Shown here piece after piece: positions 8,405 to 16,185 of a stretch of DNA of 16,325 nucleotides; within the stretch, counting starts at the first letter, position 1, and each line of letters begins with the position of its first letter. The stretch lies in the NCBI GenBank assembly GCA_945871335.1, contig CAMBWM010000023.1, forward strand, positions 1 to 16,325. Reading direction: 5' to 3'. Under the pieces are notes generated by a model. It saw only the letters and a list, made by a program, of their open reading frames with translations. It was not told the DNA's origin and made no database searches. The translations under genes were made by a program, and so were the position numbers. Source of the DNA: Polaromonas sp. YR568 (lineage in GTDB: Bacteria; Pseudomonadota; Gammaproteobacteria; Burkholderiales; Burkholderiaceae).

Positions 8405-8949
8405 GTCTGGTAGTTATCAGGGTTGTAGTCGAAGCGAAGCGCATTTTCAAGCAGGTAGCGGGCCACCGATGGAGCGTCGTTCAGATCGAGCACGGCAAGC
8501 GCTGTAGGCTCGGGTAAATTTTGCGGTGCGTCTGTGGCGATAGCCACCACAAAGTCGTCGTTCGGGTACAGCGCAGGCATACCGGCATAAGTATCCGTCG
8601 GGGCACGCAAAACCTCTATTTTGAGCAGGTCACTGCTTTTGAAGCCCTCCACCAGCACCCAGTCAACACCTGCGTAAAGCTCGGCAATCAGATGATGCAC
8701 GTTGAGCTCAGCCGGCTGCTCGAACTCACGCATCAGCGCCAAGCGTTGATTGGAGGCGACCACCACCTCAAAAGCGCCTGCACTGCGGTGGCGGAAAGTG
8801 TCCTTGCCGGGCTGGTCGATGTTGAAGCTATGGTGCGCATGTTTGACCACAGAAACACGCAGCCCGTGCTGTTTGAGCGCCAAAATGACTTGTTCGACCA
8901 GCGTGGTCTTGCCAGAGCCTGAGTAGCCGGCAAAGCCAACAACGTTCAT
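8401..8949 (-). CDS. mobB: Molybdopterin-guanine dinucleotide biosynthesis protein MobB
   Basis: GTP-binding P-loop protein that assists MobA in attaching GMP to molybdopterin, giving the bis-MGD cofactor of bacterial nitrate, DMSO and formate enzymes. The 182 residues are near the usual size (about 170-175). The N-terminus MNVVGFAGYSGSGKTTLVEQ carries the Walker A motif with Lys14. KHAHHSFNIDQPGKDTFRHR follows at 38-57, a family hallmark, and VDWVLVEGFK supplies the Walker B-like region. I chose the ATG at 8947-8949 because GGAAG lies seven bases upstream; an in-frame TTG two codons earlier is less likely. It starts 36 bases after thrC and its stop overlaps the moeA GTG. MobA itself is not in the window. 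Confidence 0.94.
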   Translation of the reverse strand: MNVVGFAGYSGSGKTTLVEQVILALKQHGLRVSVVKHAHHSFNIDQPGKDTFRHRSAGAFEVVVASNQRLALMREFEQPAELNVHHLIAELYAGVDWVLVEGFKSSDLLKIEVLRAPTDTYAGMPALYPNDDFVVAIATDAPQNLPEPTALAVLDLNDAPSVARYLLENALRFDYNPDNYQT

Positions 8950-8985
8950 GTGCAATCTTCCATGAAGCCGGCACAGCCAATATGG

Positions 8986-10416
8986 TCAACCAGCATGGGC
9001 CACCACGTAGGCTTTGATCTGGTCCACATCGGCGGGCATGAGCTTAACGCGCTTGGGCAAGTCCTCAATGCCTTCAAAGCCGGGCGGTCTTTCTGGCGGG
9101 CGCCCCAGAGCTTGCTCGATGGTTGCAGCGAACTTGATTGGCAAAGCCGTCTCAAGCACCAGCATAGGAACCCCATCTAACAGGTGTTCACGGGCCACTT
9201 TGACGCCGTCGGCTGTGTGCGTGTCAATCACCACGTTAAAGCGGTCAAAAGTCTCACGGATGGTTTGCAGTCGGTTGGCGTGAGTGCTTTTGCCGCTTGC
9301 AAACCCGAAGCGAGTGGCCGCTTGGGTAAAAGCGGGATGCGCGCTCAAGTCAAAGAAGCCCTGCGTGCTGAGTTGACGTCCGAACAGATCCAAAGTCAGC
9401 GCCGCGTCGCGTCCGACAAGGTCAAACACAAAACGCTCGAAGTTAGAGGCCTTGGAGATATCCATTGACGGGCTGGAGGTTTCGAGCGTGTCACGCGAGT
9501 TGCGCACTCGGTAAACGCCAGTGCGGAAAAACTCATCCAGCACATCGTTTTCATTGGTAGCCACCACCAACTGAGCGATTGGTAGGCCCATCATGCGCGC
9601 CACATGACCAGCACAAACATTGCCGAAATTACCTGAAGGCACGGTGAAGCTGACCTGGCCACCGTGGGCAGATACCGGGGTTTGAAAATAACCGGCAAAG
9701 TAGTAAACCACCTGAGCCAGCAAGCGTGCCCAATTGATGGAGTTGACGGTGCCGATCTTGTAGCGGCGCTTGAACTCAAGGTCGTTAGAAACCGCCTTAA
9801 CAATGTCTTGGCAATCGTCAAAAACGCCTTGAACGGCGATGTTGTGAATGTTTTCATCCATCAAGCTGAACATCTGCGCCTGTTGAAAAGGGCTCATCCG
9901 CCCGTTCGGCGAGGTCATGAAAACACGCACGCCTTTTTTGCCACGCATGGCGTACTCCGCAGCGCTTCCGGTGTCGCCGCTGGTGGCACCCAGGATGTTG
10001 AGCACTTCGTTTCGGCGAGCCAGTTGGTATTCGAACAGGTTGCCCAGCAACTGCATCGCCATGTCTTTGAAAGCCAAGGTCGGGCCATTGGAGAGCGCCT
10101 CGAGGTAAAAACCATCCTCGAGTTTTTTCAAGGGCACGATCTCTGGCGAGTTGAAAACTGCGGCTGTGTAAGTCTTGCGACACAAAGCCCGCAGATCTGT
10201 CGTCGGAATGTCGTCGATGTAAAGCGACAGGATTTCAAAAGCCAGGTCTGCGTAGCCCTGCTCCAGGTAAATTTTGCGCCAAACGCTCAGCGTTTTGGCA
10301 TCAATAACCGGATAGTGCTGGGGCAGGTAAAGCCCACCATCGGGGGCCAGGCCTTCGAGCAAAATGTCGCAAAACTGCTGCGGGGTTTTGTCGCCGCGTG
10401 TCGAAACATAACGCAT
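8986..10416 (-). CDS. thrC: Threonine synthase
   Basis: PLP enzyme converting O-phosphohomoserine to threonine and phosphate, the last step of threonine synthesis. The 476 residues fit the longer class found in Proteobacteria and fungi. The start MRYVSTRGDKTPQQF is typical. GPTLAFKDMAMQLLG at 111-125 contains the Schiff-base Lys117, GATSGDTGSAA (143-153) and the later VPSGNFGN loop bind the cofactor phosphate. Its ATG overlaps the hom stop by one base (TGATG), so hom and thrC are translationally coupled. Homoserine kinase (thrB), the step between them, is absent here and must be encoded elsewhere, which is common in betaproteobacteria. Downstream, mobB begins after 36 bases on the same strand. 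Confidence 0.98.
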   Translation of the reverse strand: MRYVSTRGDKTPQQFCDILLEGLAPDGGLYLPQHYPVIDAKTLSVWRKIYLEQGYADLAFEILSLYIDDIPTTDLRALCRKTYTAAVFNSPEIVPLKKLEDGFYLEALSNGPTLAFKDMAMQLLGNLFEYQLARRNEVLNILGATSGDTGSAAEYAMRGKKGVRVFMTSPNGRMSPFQQAQMFSLMDENIHNIAVQGVFDDCQDIVKAVSNDLEFKRRYKIGTVNSINWARLLAQVVYYFAGYFQTPVSAHGGQVSFTVPSGNFGNVCAGHVARMMGLPIAQLVVATNENDVLDEFFRTGVYRVRNSRDTLETSSPSMDISKASNFERFVFDLVGRDAALTLDLFGRQLSTQGFFDLSAHPAFTQAATRFGFASGKSTHANRLQTIRETFDRFNVVIDTHTADGVKVAREHLLDGVPMLVLETALPIKFAATIEQALGRPPERPPGFEGIEDLPKRVKLMPADVDQIKAYVVAHAG

Positions 10417-11753
10417 CAGGCCAGTTCCTCTTTGCGAATGCGTGTAATGGGCGCCAGCACGCTGGGCAGCGCTTGCATTTTGGCCATGGCCTGGTTCATG
10501 CGGTCTTCAACGCAGTCGTGTGTCAGGATGATCAGATCGGTCTGGGTAGAGCCTTCGCCACCGACCTCATCGGCTTCGCGTTGCAACACTGCGTCAATGC
10601 TGATACCGGCATCGGCCAGCAGGCCTGTGACACGGGCCAGCACACCGGCTTCGTCGGCCACCTTCAAGCGCAGGTAATAACTGGTGACCACCTCGCTCAT
10701 GGGCAGCACGCGCGCATCGCTCATGGCGTCGGGCTGAAAAGCCAGGTGCGGCACGCGTTGCGCCGCATCGGCGGTATGCAGGCGCGTGATGTCAACCAGG
10801 TCGGCAATCACCGCGCTGGCCGTTGGTTCGCTGCCAGCACCTTTGCCGTAATAAAGCGTGGTGCCGACAGCATCGCCTTGCACCATCACAGCATTCATGG
10901 CACCTTCGACATTGGCAATCAGGCGCTTGGCGGGAATTAAGCTTGGATGTACGCGCAACTCAACACCACTGGCCACACGTTTGGTGATGCCCAGCAGCTT
11001 GATGCGGTAGCCCAGTTGTTCGGCGTATTTAATGTCCAGCGCGTCAAGCTTGGAGATACCTTCCACGTGGGCCTTGTCAAACTGCACCGGAATGCCAAAG
11101 GCAATGGCCGACATGATCGTGGCTTTGTGCGCGGCATCCACGCCTTCAATGTCAAAGGTCGGGTCCGCTTCGGCGTACCCCAGACGTTGCGCCTCCTTGA
11201 GCACAACATCAAAGCTCAGGCCTTTGTCGCGCATCTCGCTCAGGATGAAATTGGTGGTGCCGTTGATGATGCCGGCAATCCATTCGATGCGGTTTGCGGT
11301 CAGGCCCTCACGCAGGGCCTTGATGATGGGAATGCCACCAGCCACAGCCGCTTCAAAAGCCACCATGACGCCTTTGCGGTGGGCGGCCGCAAAAATCTCC
11401 GTGCCATGCACAGCAAGCAAGGCTTTGTTCGCTGTAACGACATGCTTGCCGGCTTCAATGGTTTCGAGTACCAATTGACGAGAAATGCCGTACCCACCAA
11501 TCAATTCGATGACGATGTCAATATCGGGGTTGGCAATGATGGCGCGTGCGTCGTTGACAACTTTGACGCCAGGTCCTACAGCCGCTTGTGCGCGCACCGT
11601 GTCCAAGTCGGCCACCATGGTGATTTCAATACCGCGACCAGCGCGGCGCAGGATTTCCTCCTGATTACGGGTCAGGACATTAAACACGCCGCTGCCGACT
11701 ACGCCGATGCCCATCAGGCCGACTTGAAGAGGTGGCAAATTACTAGATTTCAT
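10416..11753 (-). CDS. hom: Homoserine dehydrogenase (monofunctional, ACT-domain type)
   Basis: NAD(P)H-dependent reduction of aspartate semialdehyde to homoserine, the branch point to threonine and methionine. The 445 residues match the monofunctional enzyme, with no fused aspartokinase. An N-terminal Rossmann motif VGLMGIGVVGSGVF holds Gly15-x-Gly17-x-x-Gly20. GIINGTTNFIL at about 161-171 is the catalytic-domain signature, and FDIEGVDAAHKATIM then FDKAHVEGISKLDALDI complete the active site. A C-terminal ACT domain (about 355-435, starting YYLRLKVADEAGVLARV) suggests allosteric feedback, normally by threonine. The start at 11751-11753 lacks a strong ribosome binding site but fits the family start. 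It lies 93 bases after alaT and overlaps thrC. I see no threonine-rich leader peptide or attenuator in that 93-base gap. Confidence 0.98.
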   Translation of the reverse strand: MKSSNLPPLQVGLMGIGVVGSGVFNVLTRNQEEILRRAGRGIEITMVADLDTVRAQAAVGPGVKVVNDARAIIANPDIDIVIELIGGYGISRQLVLETIEAGKHVVTANKALLAVHGTEIFAAAHRKGVMVAFEAAVAGGIPIIKALREGLTANRIEWIAGIINGTTNFILSEMRDKGLSFDVVLKEAQRLGYAEADPTFDIEGVDAAHKATIMSAIAFGIPVQFDKAHVEGISKLDALDIKYAEQLGYRIKLLGITKRVASGVELRVHPSLIPAKRLIANVEGAMNAVMVQGDAVGTTLYYGKGAGSEPTASAVIADLVDITRLHTADAAQRVPHLAFQPDAMSDARVLPMSEVVTSYYLRLKVADEAGVLARVTGLLADAGISIDAVLQREADEVGGEGSTQTDLIILTHDCVEDRMNQAMAKMQALPSVLAPITRIRKEELA

Positions 11754-11846
11754 GATGCGATTAGGTGAGAAAAATTCAAAAGCCCGGACGACAAAAGCAA
11801 TGCGCCATGCACGCGATTCTGGGCCCCTGCGGGCAAGCGGAGTCGC

Positions 11847-13118
11847 TTAGGCGGCTGCTTTGACCGCCGTCAAATTGGGCGTCAAGGCGTTGCGCTTGCG
11901 GTAGCTCTCCAGAAACTTGGCAACGCGGTGGATGGCTTCACGCAGGTCGTCCTCATGCGGCAAGAAAACAATCCGGAAATGGTCAGTGGTGGGCCAGTTA
12001 AAGCCCGTACCCTGTACCAGCAGCACCTTGGTCTCTTGCAACATTTCCTGAATGAAGTGCTGGTCATTGGCGATCGGGTACATCTTCGGGTCAAGCCTTG
12101 GGAACATGTACAAGGCGGCGCTCGGTTTGACGCAAGTCACGCCAGGAATGGCGGTGATGAGTTCGTGCGCCAAGTCGCGCTGACGACGCAAGCGCCCGCC
12201 CGGGCCCACCAGGTCGTTGATGCTCTGGTAGCCGCCCAGCGCGGTCTGAATCGCCCACTGGCCGGGAACGTTGGCACACAAACGCATGCTAGAAAGCATG
12301 TTCAGGCCTTCGATGTAGTCGCGGGCTCGTTTTTTGTCACCCGAGACCGCCATCCAGCCAGCTCGATAGCCGCAGGACCGGTAACTCTTGGACAGAGAGT
12401 TGAAGGTCAAGGTCAAAATATCTTCAGACAAGCTGGCGATGGCCGTGTGCTTGACGCCGTCGTAGAGCACCTTGTCATAGACCTCATCGGCAAAGATCAC
12501 CAGGTTGTGCTGGCGCGCTAGTTTGATGATCTCGCCCAGCAACTCATCGGAGTAAAGCGCGCCGGTCGGGTTGTTCGGGTTGATCACCACAATCCCTTTG
12601 GTATTGCTTGTGATTTTGCGCTTGATATCGGCCAGATCAGGCATCCACCCATTGGCTTCGTCGCACAAATAATGAACCGGCGTACCACCAGAAAGACTGA
12701 CCGCCGCAGTCCAAAGCGGATAGTCAGGGGCCGGGAGTAACAACTCATCACCATCATTGAGCAGCGCATTGGTGGCCATGACGATCAATTCGCTGGCGCC
12801 ATTGCCCAAGTAAATATCGTCCAAGGTCACGCCCTTAACACCCTGCTTCTGCGTTTCGTGCATGACGGCTTTGCGGGCGGCAAAAATACCTTTGGAGTCA
12901 GAGTAAGCAGCAGAGTTAGGCAGATTGCGGATCATGTCCTGCTGGATTTCCTCAGGGGCGTCAAAGCCGAACACCGCCAGATTGCCGATATTGAGCTTGA
13001 TGATTTTGTGGCCTTCCTCTTCCATCTGCCGCGCCGCTTCCATAACGGGGCCTCGAATGTCATAGCAAACATTGGCCAGCTTGGCCGATTTGGTGATGGG
13101 TTTTGGCGTTGTTGGCAT
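11847..13118 (-). CDS. alaT: Alanine transaminase-type class I aminotransferase (AlaT/AlaA)
   Basis: A fold-type I PLP aminotransferase of 423 residues, most like the AlaA/AlaT group that converts pyruvate and glutamate to alanine and 2-oxoglutarate. Features in order are IRGPVMEAARQMEEEG (21-36), LNIGNLAVFGFDAP (42-55), YLGNGASELI (103-112) for cofactor phosphate, NPNNPTGALYS (180-190), FADEVYDK (209-216) with the pyridine-nitrogen aspartate, and SLSKSYRSCGYRAGW (241-255) with Schiff-base Lys244. I chose the ATG at 13116-13118 because AGGA stands at good spacing before it; an upstream in-frame start adds 18 residues with no family likeness. It is the first gene of the co-directional run into hom and thrC. 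Pairing it with hom-thrC suggests amino-acid supply control. Substrate choice is by family resemblance, so other 2-oxo acids may be used. Confidence 0.93.
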   Translation of the reverse strand: MPTTPKPITKSAKLANVCYDIRGPVMEAARQMEEEGHKIIKLNIGNLAVFGFDAPEEIQQDMIRNLPNSAAYSDSKGIFAARKAVMHETQKQGVKGVTLDDIYLGNGASELIVMATNALLNDGDELLLPAPDYPLWTAAVSLSGGTPVHYLCDEANGWMPDLADIKRKITSNTKGIVVINPNNPTGALYSDELLGEIIKLARQHNLVIFADEVYDKVLYDGVKHTAIASLSEDILTLTFNSLSKSYRSCGYRAGWMAVSGDKKRARDYIEGLNMLSSMRLCANVPGQWAIQTALGGYQSINDLVGPGGRLRRQRDLAHELITAIPGVTCVKPSAALYMFPRLDPKMYPIANDQHFIQEMLQETKVLLVQGTGFNWPTTDHFRIVFLPHEDDLREAIHRVAKFLESYRKRNALTPNLTAVKAAA

Positions 13119-13331
13119 ATGTAAATCCTTCACTCCACAGGTGATCTGAGACAGCCAGGCCGCATGATTCACAGCAGCAAGGGGAAAGCTCAGAGGTAAT
13201 CCTTAATTTGACCACATAAAATGGACCTTCTTAGGTGAAGACCAACCGGCCGATAGCCAGAGAAATTCGTCAATGACCCCCTTTTTTAAGCATCCAGACT
13301 GAAGGGGCCCAACAGCCCTACTCGATACAGC

Positions 13332-13724
13332 ATGAAACTCCAACCAGATCGCCTTGACGTTCAATCCATCCTTGGCTACGGCCCTGGCTGGGTCGGACTT
13401 GCCAGCCAAGGGGTGGCTGAAAAAATTCACACCAGCGTGCTCATAGGCTCACGTGGTGAACGCCAAGACTGGTCATGCAGGGGCTTTGATGACTTGTCAG
13501 CGGGTCATTTTGAAGAAATTGCCAGCCTTCGCCCGGAGCTCGTGATCTTTGGCAGTGGCTCGCGTCTGAGGTTTGTACCGCCAGCTTTTTTCAGCGGATT
13601 GATGAGCTTGCGCATCGGTGTGGAAACCATGGACACGCTGGCTGCTTGCCGCACCTACAACATTCTTGCCGGGGAAGGCCGGCATGTGATCGCCGCCCTC
13701 TTGATTGAGTCGGCCCAAGCATAG
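13332..13724 (+). CDS. Mth938-domain protein (DUF498 family)
   Basis: A small soluble protein of 130 residues belonging to the Mth938/DUF498 family, related to the mitochondrial complex I assembly factor NDUFAF3. Its biochemical role in bacteria is not established. The match rests on the N-terminal MKLQPDRLDVQSILGYGPGW, the central LVIFGSGSRLRFVPP (about 69-83), and the C-terminal IGVETMDTLAACRTYNILAG followed by EGRHVIAALLIE. The family normally spans 115-130 residues, so it is full length. The ATG at 13332 has no clear ribosome binding site. It is divergent from alaT across 213 bases and ends 124 bases before the peroxiredoxin. No catalytic site is recognisable. Confidence 0.9.
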   Translation: MKLQPDRLDVQSILGYGPGWVGLASQGVAEKIHTSVLIGSRGERQDWSCRGFDDLSAGHFEEIASLRPELVIFGSGSRLRFVPPAFFSGLMSLRIGVETMDTLAACRTYNILAGEGRHVIAALLIESAQA

Positions 13725-13848
13725 GCTGGGATCAAACCACATTCAGAGTAAAATTGCAGGCTGTACAAGGCGCCCAAAGAAGCTTACTGGCTTTTTGTGC
13801 CGCTCAAGGCCGAGGGCCAAACACAACTTTTGTCAGGGTTTAAGCAGT

Positions 13849-14325
13849 ATGGCAGTCGTCGTTAACAAACCTCTCCCCGAATTTGAAGCAGTTGCTACAG
13901 GCGGGCTCAAAGTCTCTAATCAGACCCACCTGGGTAAAGTGGTCGTTCTGTATTTTTACCCCAAAGACAACACCCCCGGATGCACCACCGAAGCCATGCA
14001 GTTCCGAGATAAATACAAAGATTTTGTCAAAGCCGGGGCCACCGTGTTCGGTGTTTCACGCGACAACATGAAGTCGCATGATGAATTCAAAGCCAAGCTC
14101 GAGCTGCCCTTCGAACTCATCGCTGACACCGAGGAAAAGATGTGCCACATGTTCGGCGTGGTCAAAAACAAGATCATGTACGGCAAAAAAGTGAAAGGCA
14201 TCGAGCGCAGCACCTTTTTGATCGGCGCTGACGGCACCCTTAAAGAAGAGTGGCGCGGCTTGAAAGTGCCCGGCCATGTGGATGACGTTCTCAAAGCAGT
14301 CAAGGTGCTCAAAAAATCAGCATGA
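13849..14325 (+). CDS. bcp: Thioredoxin-dependent peroxiredoxin, Bcp/PrxQ type
   Basis: Reduces hydrogen peroxide and organic hydroperoxides using thioredoxin or a similar donor; cytosolic. The 158 residues match E. coli Bcp (156). YFYPKDNTPGCTTEA at 35-49 contains the peroxidatic Cys45 with Thr42, and ERSTFLIG supplies the active-site arginine. The usual second cysteine of E. coli Bcp, five residues later at 50, is Met50 here. The only other cysteine is Cys99 (EEKMCHMFGV), also present in E. coli. It may therefore act as a 1-Cys enzyme or resolve differently. I chose the ATG at 13849 (AGGG ten bases upstream); the longer frame to 13705 adds a non-family extension overlapping the preceding gene. 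TAAAAT at 13749-13754 is a possible -10 box. Confidence 0.96.
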   Translation: MAVVVNKPLPEFEAVATGGLKVSNQTHLGKVVVLYFYPKDNTPGCTTEAMQFRDKYKDFVKAGATVFGVSRDNMKSHDEFKAKLELPFELIADTEEKMCHMFGVVKNKIMYGKKVKGIERSTFLIGADGTLKEEWRGLKVPGHVDDVLKAVKVLKKSA

Positions 14326-14374
14326 GGATTGGCCTGGTTTGGGGTGTGACGAATCAAGCAAATTAAAGCTTCAC

Positions 14375-14401
14375 TTCACAGACTTTTGGCTCGTGCATAA
14401 T
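14375..14401 (+). promoter_or_regulatory. Candidate promoter between bcp and phoH
   Basis: TTCACA (14375-14380) and CATAAT (14396-14401) each match the sigma-70 boxes at five of six positions. The spacer is 15 bases, shorter than the ideal 17. The predicted start falls at about 14408, exactly on an ATG, and a strong terminator follows about 30 bases later. Confidence 0.35.
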
Positions 14402-14437
14402 GATTTCATGGTGTTGACCCGTCTCCTGTTCATCTTC

Positions 14438-14469
14438 AAAAGCCGCCCTGGCACCCAGGCGGCTTTTTT
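14438..14469 (+). terminator. Strong rho-independent terminator after bcp
   Basis: The stem AAAAGCCGCC-c-TGG pairs with CCA-GGCGGCTTTT around a 3-base loop, with one bulged C, and is followed by an uninterrupted run of six T. It lies about 110 bases past the bcp stop and 43 before the phoH ATG, so it separates the two transcription units. The A-run on the left would also allow some function on the minus strand. Confidence 0.9.
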
Positions 14470-14496
14470 GGTTTCTGGAATCCATTCTTTTACTAT
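14468..14496 (+). promoter_or_regulatory. Weak candidate phoH promoter
   Basis: TTGGTT (14468-14473), 17 bases, then TACTAT (14491-14496). The -35 box has three matches and the -10 box four. The position right after the terminator and 15 bases before the phoH ATG is sensible, but the match is weak. Confidence 0.25.
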
Positions 14497-14511
14497 CTGA
14501 GCCTCAAATCC

Positions 14512-16176
14512 ATGCCCTTGCCGCCTGCCCCGACCAAACGTGCCGCTTTACTTTCTAAAGATGCCCTGGACACGCCGGTACGCCCTCTGGCAAGACCTGC
14601 GAGCAAACCGGAGCAGGTAGCCAGGTCAGCCAAAGATACCGCCAGCTCAGAGCGCCCCAAGCAAGAACTCCAAACTGAGCCGTTACCGGCCAGAACAGAA
14701 AAACGCAGTCCGAGTCCGGTCAAAACACTGGCCGTTCACAGCGCAGCGCCCGCGCCGGCTGGCAAAGCTCGCAAGCCCAAATCAAGCGGTCCTAAAAAAC
14801 TGTTTGTCCTCGACACCAATGTGTTGATGCATGACCCGATGTGCCTTTTCAGATTCGAAGAACACGACATTTTCTTGCCCATGATCGTGCTCGAAGAGCT
14901 TGACGGTCATAAAAAAGGCATGACCGAAGTAGCACGCAATGCACGTCAGACCAGTCGCACCCTTGACGCACTGGCCGGCGCGCAAGGCGCTGACATCGCC
15001 CAGGGCCTGGCACTGAGCACCACAGGCTATTCGGAGGCGCGTGGACATCTGCTGTTTCAGACCAAGCCTCTTGCCTACGACTTGCCCTTGAGCCTGCCCC
15101 AAGGCAAGGCTGACAATCAGATCCTGGGTGTGGTGGCGGCTTTGCGCAAAGAACACATGCCACGCGAGGTGGTGCTGGTGTCCAAGGACATCAACATGCG
15201 CGTCAAAGCGCGCGCCCTGGGCCTTTTGACTGACGACTACCAAAACGACAAAACGCTGGAAGACGGTGATTTGCTGTACGCCGGCTCTTTGGCCCTGCCT
15301 ACAGATTTCTGGACACGCCAGAGCAAAACCCTTGAAAGCTGGCAGCAAGGCAGCAACACTTTTTACCGCATCACGGGCCCTATTGTCCCAAGCCTGATGA
15401 TCAACCAGTTCGTCTTTTTTGAGGCGCCCGGTGAACCGCCTCTTTACGCACGTGTTACAGAAATCCGCGCCAAGACGGCAGTGCTCAAAACGCTGAAGGA
15501 TTACACCCACCTTAAAAATGCTGTCTGGGGTGTGACCACGCGCAACCGTGAACAAAATTTTGCAATGAACCTGCTGATGGATCCAGAAGTTGACTTTGTC
15601 ACTTTGGCCGGTAATGCGGGCACCGGCAAGACTTTGATGGCTTTGGCCAGCGGCCTGACCCAGGTGCTGGATGACAGGCGCTACACAGAGATCATCATGA
15701 CCCGGGCCACTGTTTCAGTGGGCGAAGACATAGGCTTCTTGCCCGGTACCGAAGAAGAAAAGATGGGCCCCTGGATGGGCGCTCTGGACGACAACCTCGA
15801 AGTGCTGGGCAAAAATGACAGTGGTTCGGGTGAATGGGGGCGCGCGGCGACCAATGAATTAATCCGCTCGCGAATCAAAGTCAAAAGCATGAATTTCATG
15901 CGTGGCCGCACTTTTCTCAACAAGTACGTGATCATTGATGAAGCGCAAAACCTGACGCCAAAGCAAATGAAAACACTGATCACCCGGGCCGGACCGGGCA
16001 CCAAGATTGTCTGCATGGGCAACCTGGCGCAGATTGACACACCGTACCTGACTGAAGGATCGTCCGGTTTGACCTTTGCGGTGGACCGGTTCAAAGGCTG
16101 GCCGCATGGCGGCCACATTACGCTGGCGCGCGGAGAGCGCTCCCGCTTGGCAGACTTCGCCAGCGAAGTGCTCTAG
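14512..16176 (+). CDS. PIN-PhoH fusion protein (PhoH family ATPase with N-terminal PIN nuclease domain)
   Basis: A 554-residue PhoH2-type protein combining a PIN RNase-like domain with a PhoH ATPase/helicase-like domain; members of this family unwind and cut RNA. Residues 1-95 are rich in Pro, Ala, Lys and Arg, of low complexity, and probably disordered. The PIN domain starts at KKLFVLDTNVLMHDP (Asp101), continues through VLEELDGHKKG (Glu128, Glu129, Asp131), and includes VSKDINMRVKARALGL (Asp226) and TDDY. The ATPase domain has Walker A GNAGTGKT at 367-374 (Lys373) and Walker B VIIDEAQN (Asp476, Glu477). GFLPGT and the C-terminal LARGERSRLADF complete the family pattern. All visible catalytic acids and the P-loop are intact. 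The start at 14512 has little ribosome binding site; a later start would still keep the domains. It follows a terminator and is convergent with phaR after nine bases. Confidence 0.95.
   Translation: MPLPPAPTKRAALLSKDALDTPVRPLARPASKPEQVARSAKDTASSERPKQELQTEPLPARTEKRSPSPVKTLAVHSAAPAPAGKARKPKSSGPKKLFVLDTNVLMHDPMCLFRFEEHDIFLPMIVLEELDGHKKGMTEVARNARQTSRTLDALAGAQGADIAQGLALSTTGYSEARGHLLFQTKPLAYDLPLSLPQGKADNQILGVVAALRKEHMPREVVLVSKDINMRVKARALGLLTDDYQNDKTLEDGDLLYAGSLALPTDFWTRQSKTLESWQQGSNTFYRITGPIVPSLMINQFVFFEAPGEPPLYARVTEIRAKTAVLKTLKDYTHLKNAVWGVTTRNREQNFAMNLLMDPEVDFVTLAGNAGTGKTLMALASGLTQVLDDRRYTEIIMTRATVSVGEDIGFLPGTEEEKMGPWMGALDDNLEVLGKNDSGSGEWGRAATNELIRSRIKVKSMNFMRGRTFLNKYVIIDEAQNLTPKQMKTLITRAGPGTKIVCMGNLAQIDTPYLTEGSSGLTFAVDRFKGWPHGGHITLARGERSRLADFASEVL
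16154..16169. repeat. Perfect inverted repeat at the 3' end of phoH
   Basis: ACTTCGC and GCGAAGT are separated by two bases, inside the last codons of phoH and just before its stop at 16174-16176. It could form a tight hairpin that helps end transcription in either direction, but no T-run follows. Confidence 0.3.
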
Positions 16177-16185
16177 AGGGCAGCC

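Larger units (their letters stand above)
14408..14500 (+). other. Possible 30-residue leader ORF or small RNA crossing the pre-phoH terminator
   Basis: An ATG at 14408 sits six bases after a possible -10 box and opens a 30-codon frame, MVLTRLLFIFKSRPGTQAAF and ten more residues, ending at TGA 14498-14500. Codons 11-20 form the stem of the intrinsic terminator at 14438-14469. If transcribed, the region would make either a short RNA of about 60 bases ending at the terminator or a leaderless leader peptide whose translation could disturb the hairpin and let RNA polymerase continue into phoH. It has no ribosome binding site and no recognisable protein family. The simpler view is that the frame is chance and the hairpin only terminates bcp. 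Confidence 0.25.

Noticed and set aside
9664..10677. A 337-codon open frame on the plus strand opposite thrC and the end of hom
   Set aside because: It lies wholly antisense to two clearly recognised enzymes, has no family resemblance, and its openness follows from the codon bias of the genes on the other strand.
10947..11768. A 273-codon open frame on the plus strand opposite hom
   Set aside because: Antisense to the Rossmann and catalytic domains of homoserine dehydrogenase; composition looks like a reverse-complement shadow.
11754..11846. A threonine leader peptide or attenuator before hom
   Set aside because: No short frame rich in Thr or Ile codons and no hairpin with a T-run was found in the 93-base gap.
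13119..13331. TTGACC at 13208-13213 and TAAAAT at 13217-13222 as a promoter
   Set aside because: The two boxes are only three bases apart, and neither has a good partner at normal spacing, so I cannot place the alaT or Mth938 promoters.
13705..13848. A longer N-terminus for the peroxiredoxin
   Set aside because: It adds 48 residues absent from the Bcp family and overlaps the end of the Mth938 gene; the ATG at 13849 gives the normal length.
14782..15555. A 257-codon open frame on the minus strand opposite phoH
   Set aside because: Antisense to the intact PIN domain and linker of the PhoH protein; no domain recognisable.
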